64,000 nucleotides of DNA from Hyphomicrobiaceae bacterium (lineage in GTDB: Bacteria; Pseudomonadota; Alphaproteobacteria; Rhizobiales; Hyphomicrobiaceae): positions 1,109,854-1,173,853 of the forward strand of contig JACKJH010000001.1 of the NCBI GenBank assembly GCA_020638055.1, read 5' to 3'. How positions within the stretch are numbered: position 1 is the first letter of the stretch; each line of letters starts with the position of its first letter. Below the pieces are notes generated by a model that saw nothing but the letters and a program-made list of their open reading frames with translations, was not told the origin of the DNA and did not search any database. Positions 63,627-64,000 of the stretch are shown here, in pieces. The position numbers and the translations under genes are program-made.

Positions 63627-63895
63627 CCCGCCTTTCTCACGAGGGCACGGCCGTCATCGCGCTGGCGCGAGATCGATCCGCAAGGAGGGAGGCGAAAAGC
63701 GTAGCGGTGGTCTACGGTTGAGCCGCCCGACGTAGCGGTCGGCCGCGCCAGCGCGAACCGCAGGGCGGGGTGAAAATGATGACAGTCTGTGTCGTGCCGT
63801 TTGCCCGATGCACCACATCGAACTACACGGCTCTCCTGGCCTGTCATCATTTTCACCTCCGTGCCGGCCATACCATCGTGAGAAAGGCGGGCTAG
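63623..63895. mobile_element. 273-base element with terminal inverted repeats, copy 2
   Basis: Arms CTAGCCCGCCTTTCTCACGA (63623-63642) and TCGTGAGAAAGGCGGGCTAG (63876-63895) are perfect 20-base inverted repeats. Inside, GTGAAAATGATGACAG and CTGTCATCATTTTCAC form a second perfect 16-base pair. The sequence is nearly identical to copy 1. No gene is credible inside, so it looks non-autonomous. Confidence 0.88.
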
Positions 63896-64000
63896 CGTTC
63901 CAATGTGCGCACGCTGCCCCTGGGTTTCGCCGCGCTGGTGTGGCGTCGCGCCTTAGTTGATCGATGATGCGTTACGCTGGGTATCAACTAAGGCGCGATA

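Overview
This window looks like a chromosome segment of a sulfur-oxidising alphaproteobacterium, probably in or near the Hyphomicrobiales (Hyphomicrobium-like); I cannot name a species. The evidence is a full reverse-type dsr cluster with dsrEFH, dsrL and dsrN, an Hsp20-DUF1150 pair, a complex I NDUFA9-type protein, and mosaic palindromic intergenic repeats of the kind known from rhizobia.

1-20862 is accessory DNA. From the left it holds a putative PD-(D/E)XK nuclease, a TrlF-type PHP-ATPase, a GIY-YIG-like protein, and an XhoI/PaeR7I-type restriction-modification operon led by a ribbon-helix-helix gene with its own operator. A serine recombinase follows, then a 965-residue secreted protein with a possible pore-forming-toxin-like layout and three small secreted paralogues, one of them frameshifted. 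Gene debris, a complete IS481-type element, and a replication/integration module (primase-polymerase, small gene, AlpA-like gene, tyrosine integrase) complete it. The region ends in the 5' half of a tRNA-Gly cut in the anticodon loop, the likely attachment site.

20863-28050 is ordinary chromosome: a TRAP transporter (dctMQP), a gamma-glutamyltransferase-family gene, and a two-gene RNA-repair pair (rtcA and an RlaP-type nucleotidyltransferase), closed by a strong terminator.

28080-54250 is the sulfur region. A leftward operon (TauD-like dioxygenase, two small unknown genes, cysG, a cysteine-less DsrC-like gene) diverges from the rightward dsrABEFHCMKLJOPN operon across a 463-base promoter region. 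DsrEFH passes sulfur to DsrC, DsrAB oxidises it to sulfite with siroheme made by CysG and amidated by DsrN, DsrL handles the soluble electrons, and DsrMKJOP connects DsrC redox chemistry to the quinone pool. Downstream come a DUF4202 gene, an Mrp-DUF971 fusion ATPase, a secreted two-domain rhodanese, a thioredoxin 2, an HPP membrane protein, a ferredoxin-reductase with a helix-turn-helix-like N-terminus, a second cysteine-less DsrC-like gene, and twin small CxxC proteins. Three DsrC-family proteins, only one with the redox cysteines, is the most striking feature.

54500-63230 is housekeeping: ABC-F ATPase, MscS channel, a secreted unknown, Hsp20 and DUF1150, NDUFA9-type protein, tRNA-Leu(CAG), bacterioferritin, a Bfd-like ferredoxin and a cysteine-rich unknown. 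Two repeat families run through the right half: CTAG-bounded palindromic modules and a 273-base element with perfect terminal inverted repeats. All names are from reading the sequence; no database search was run.
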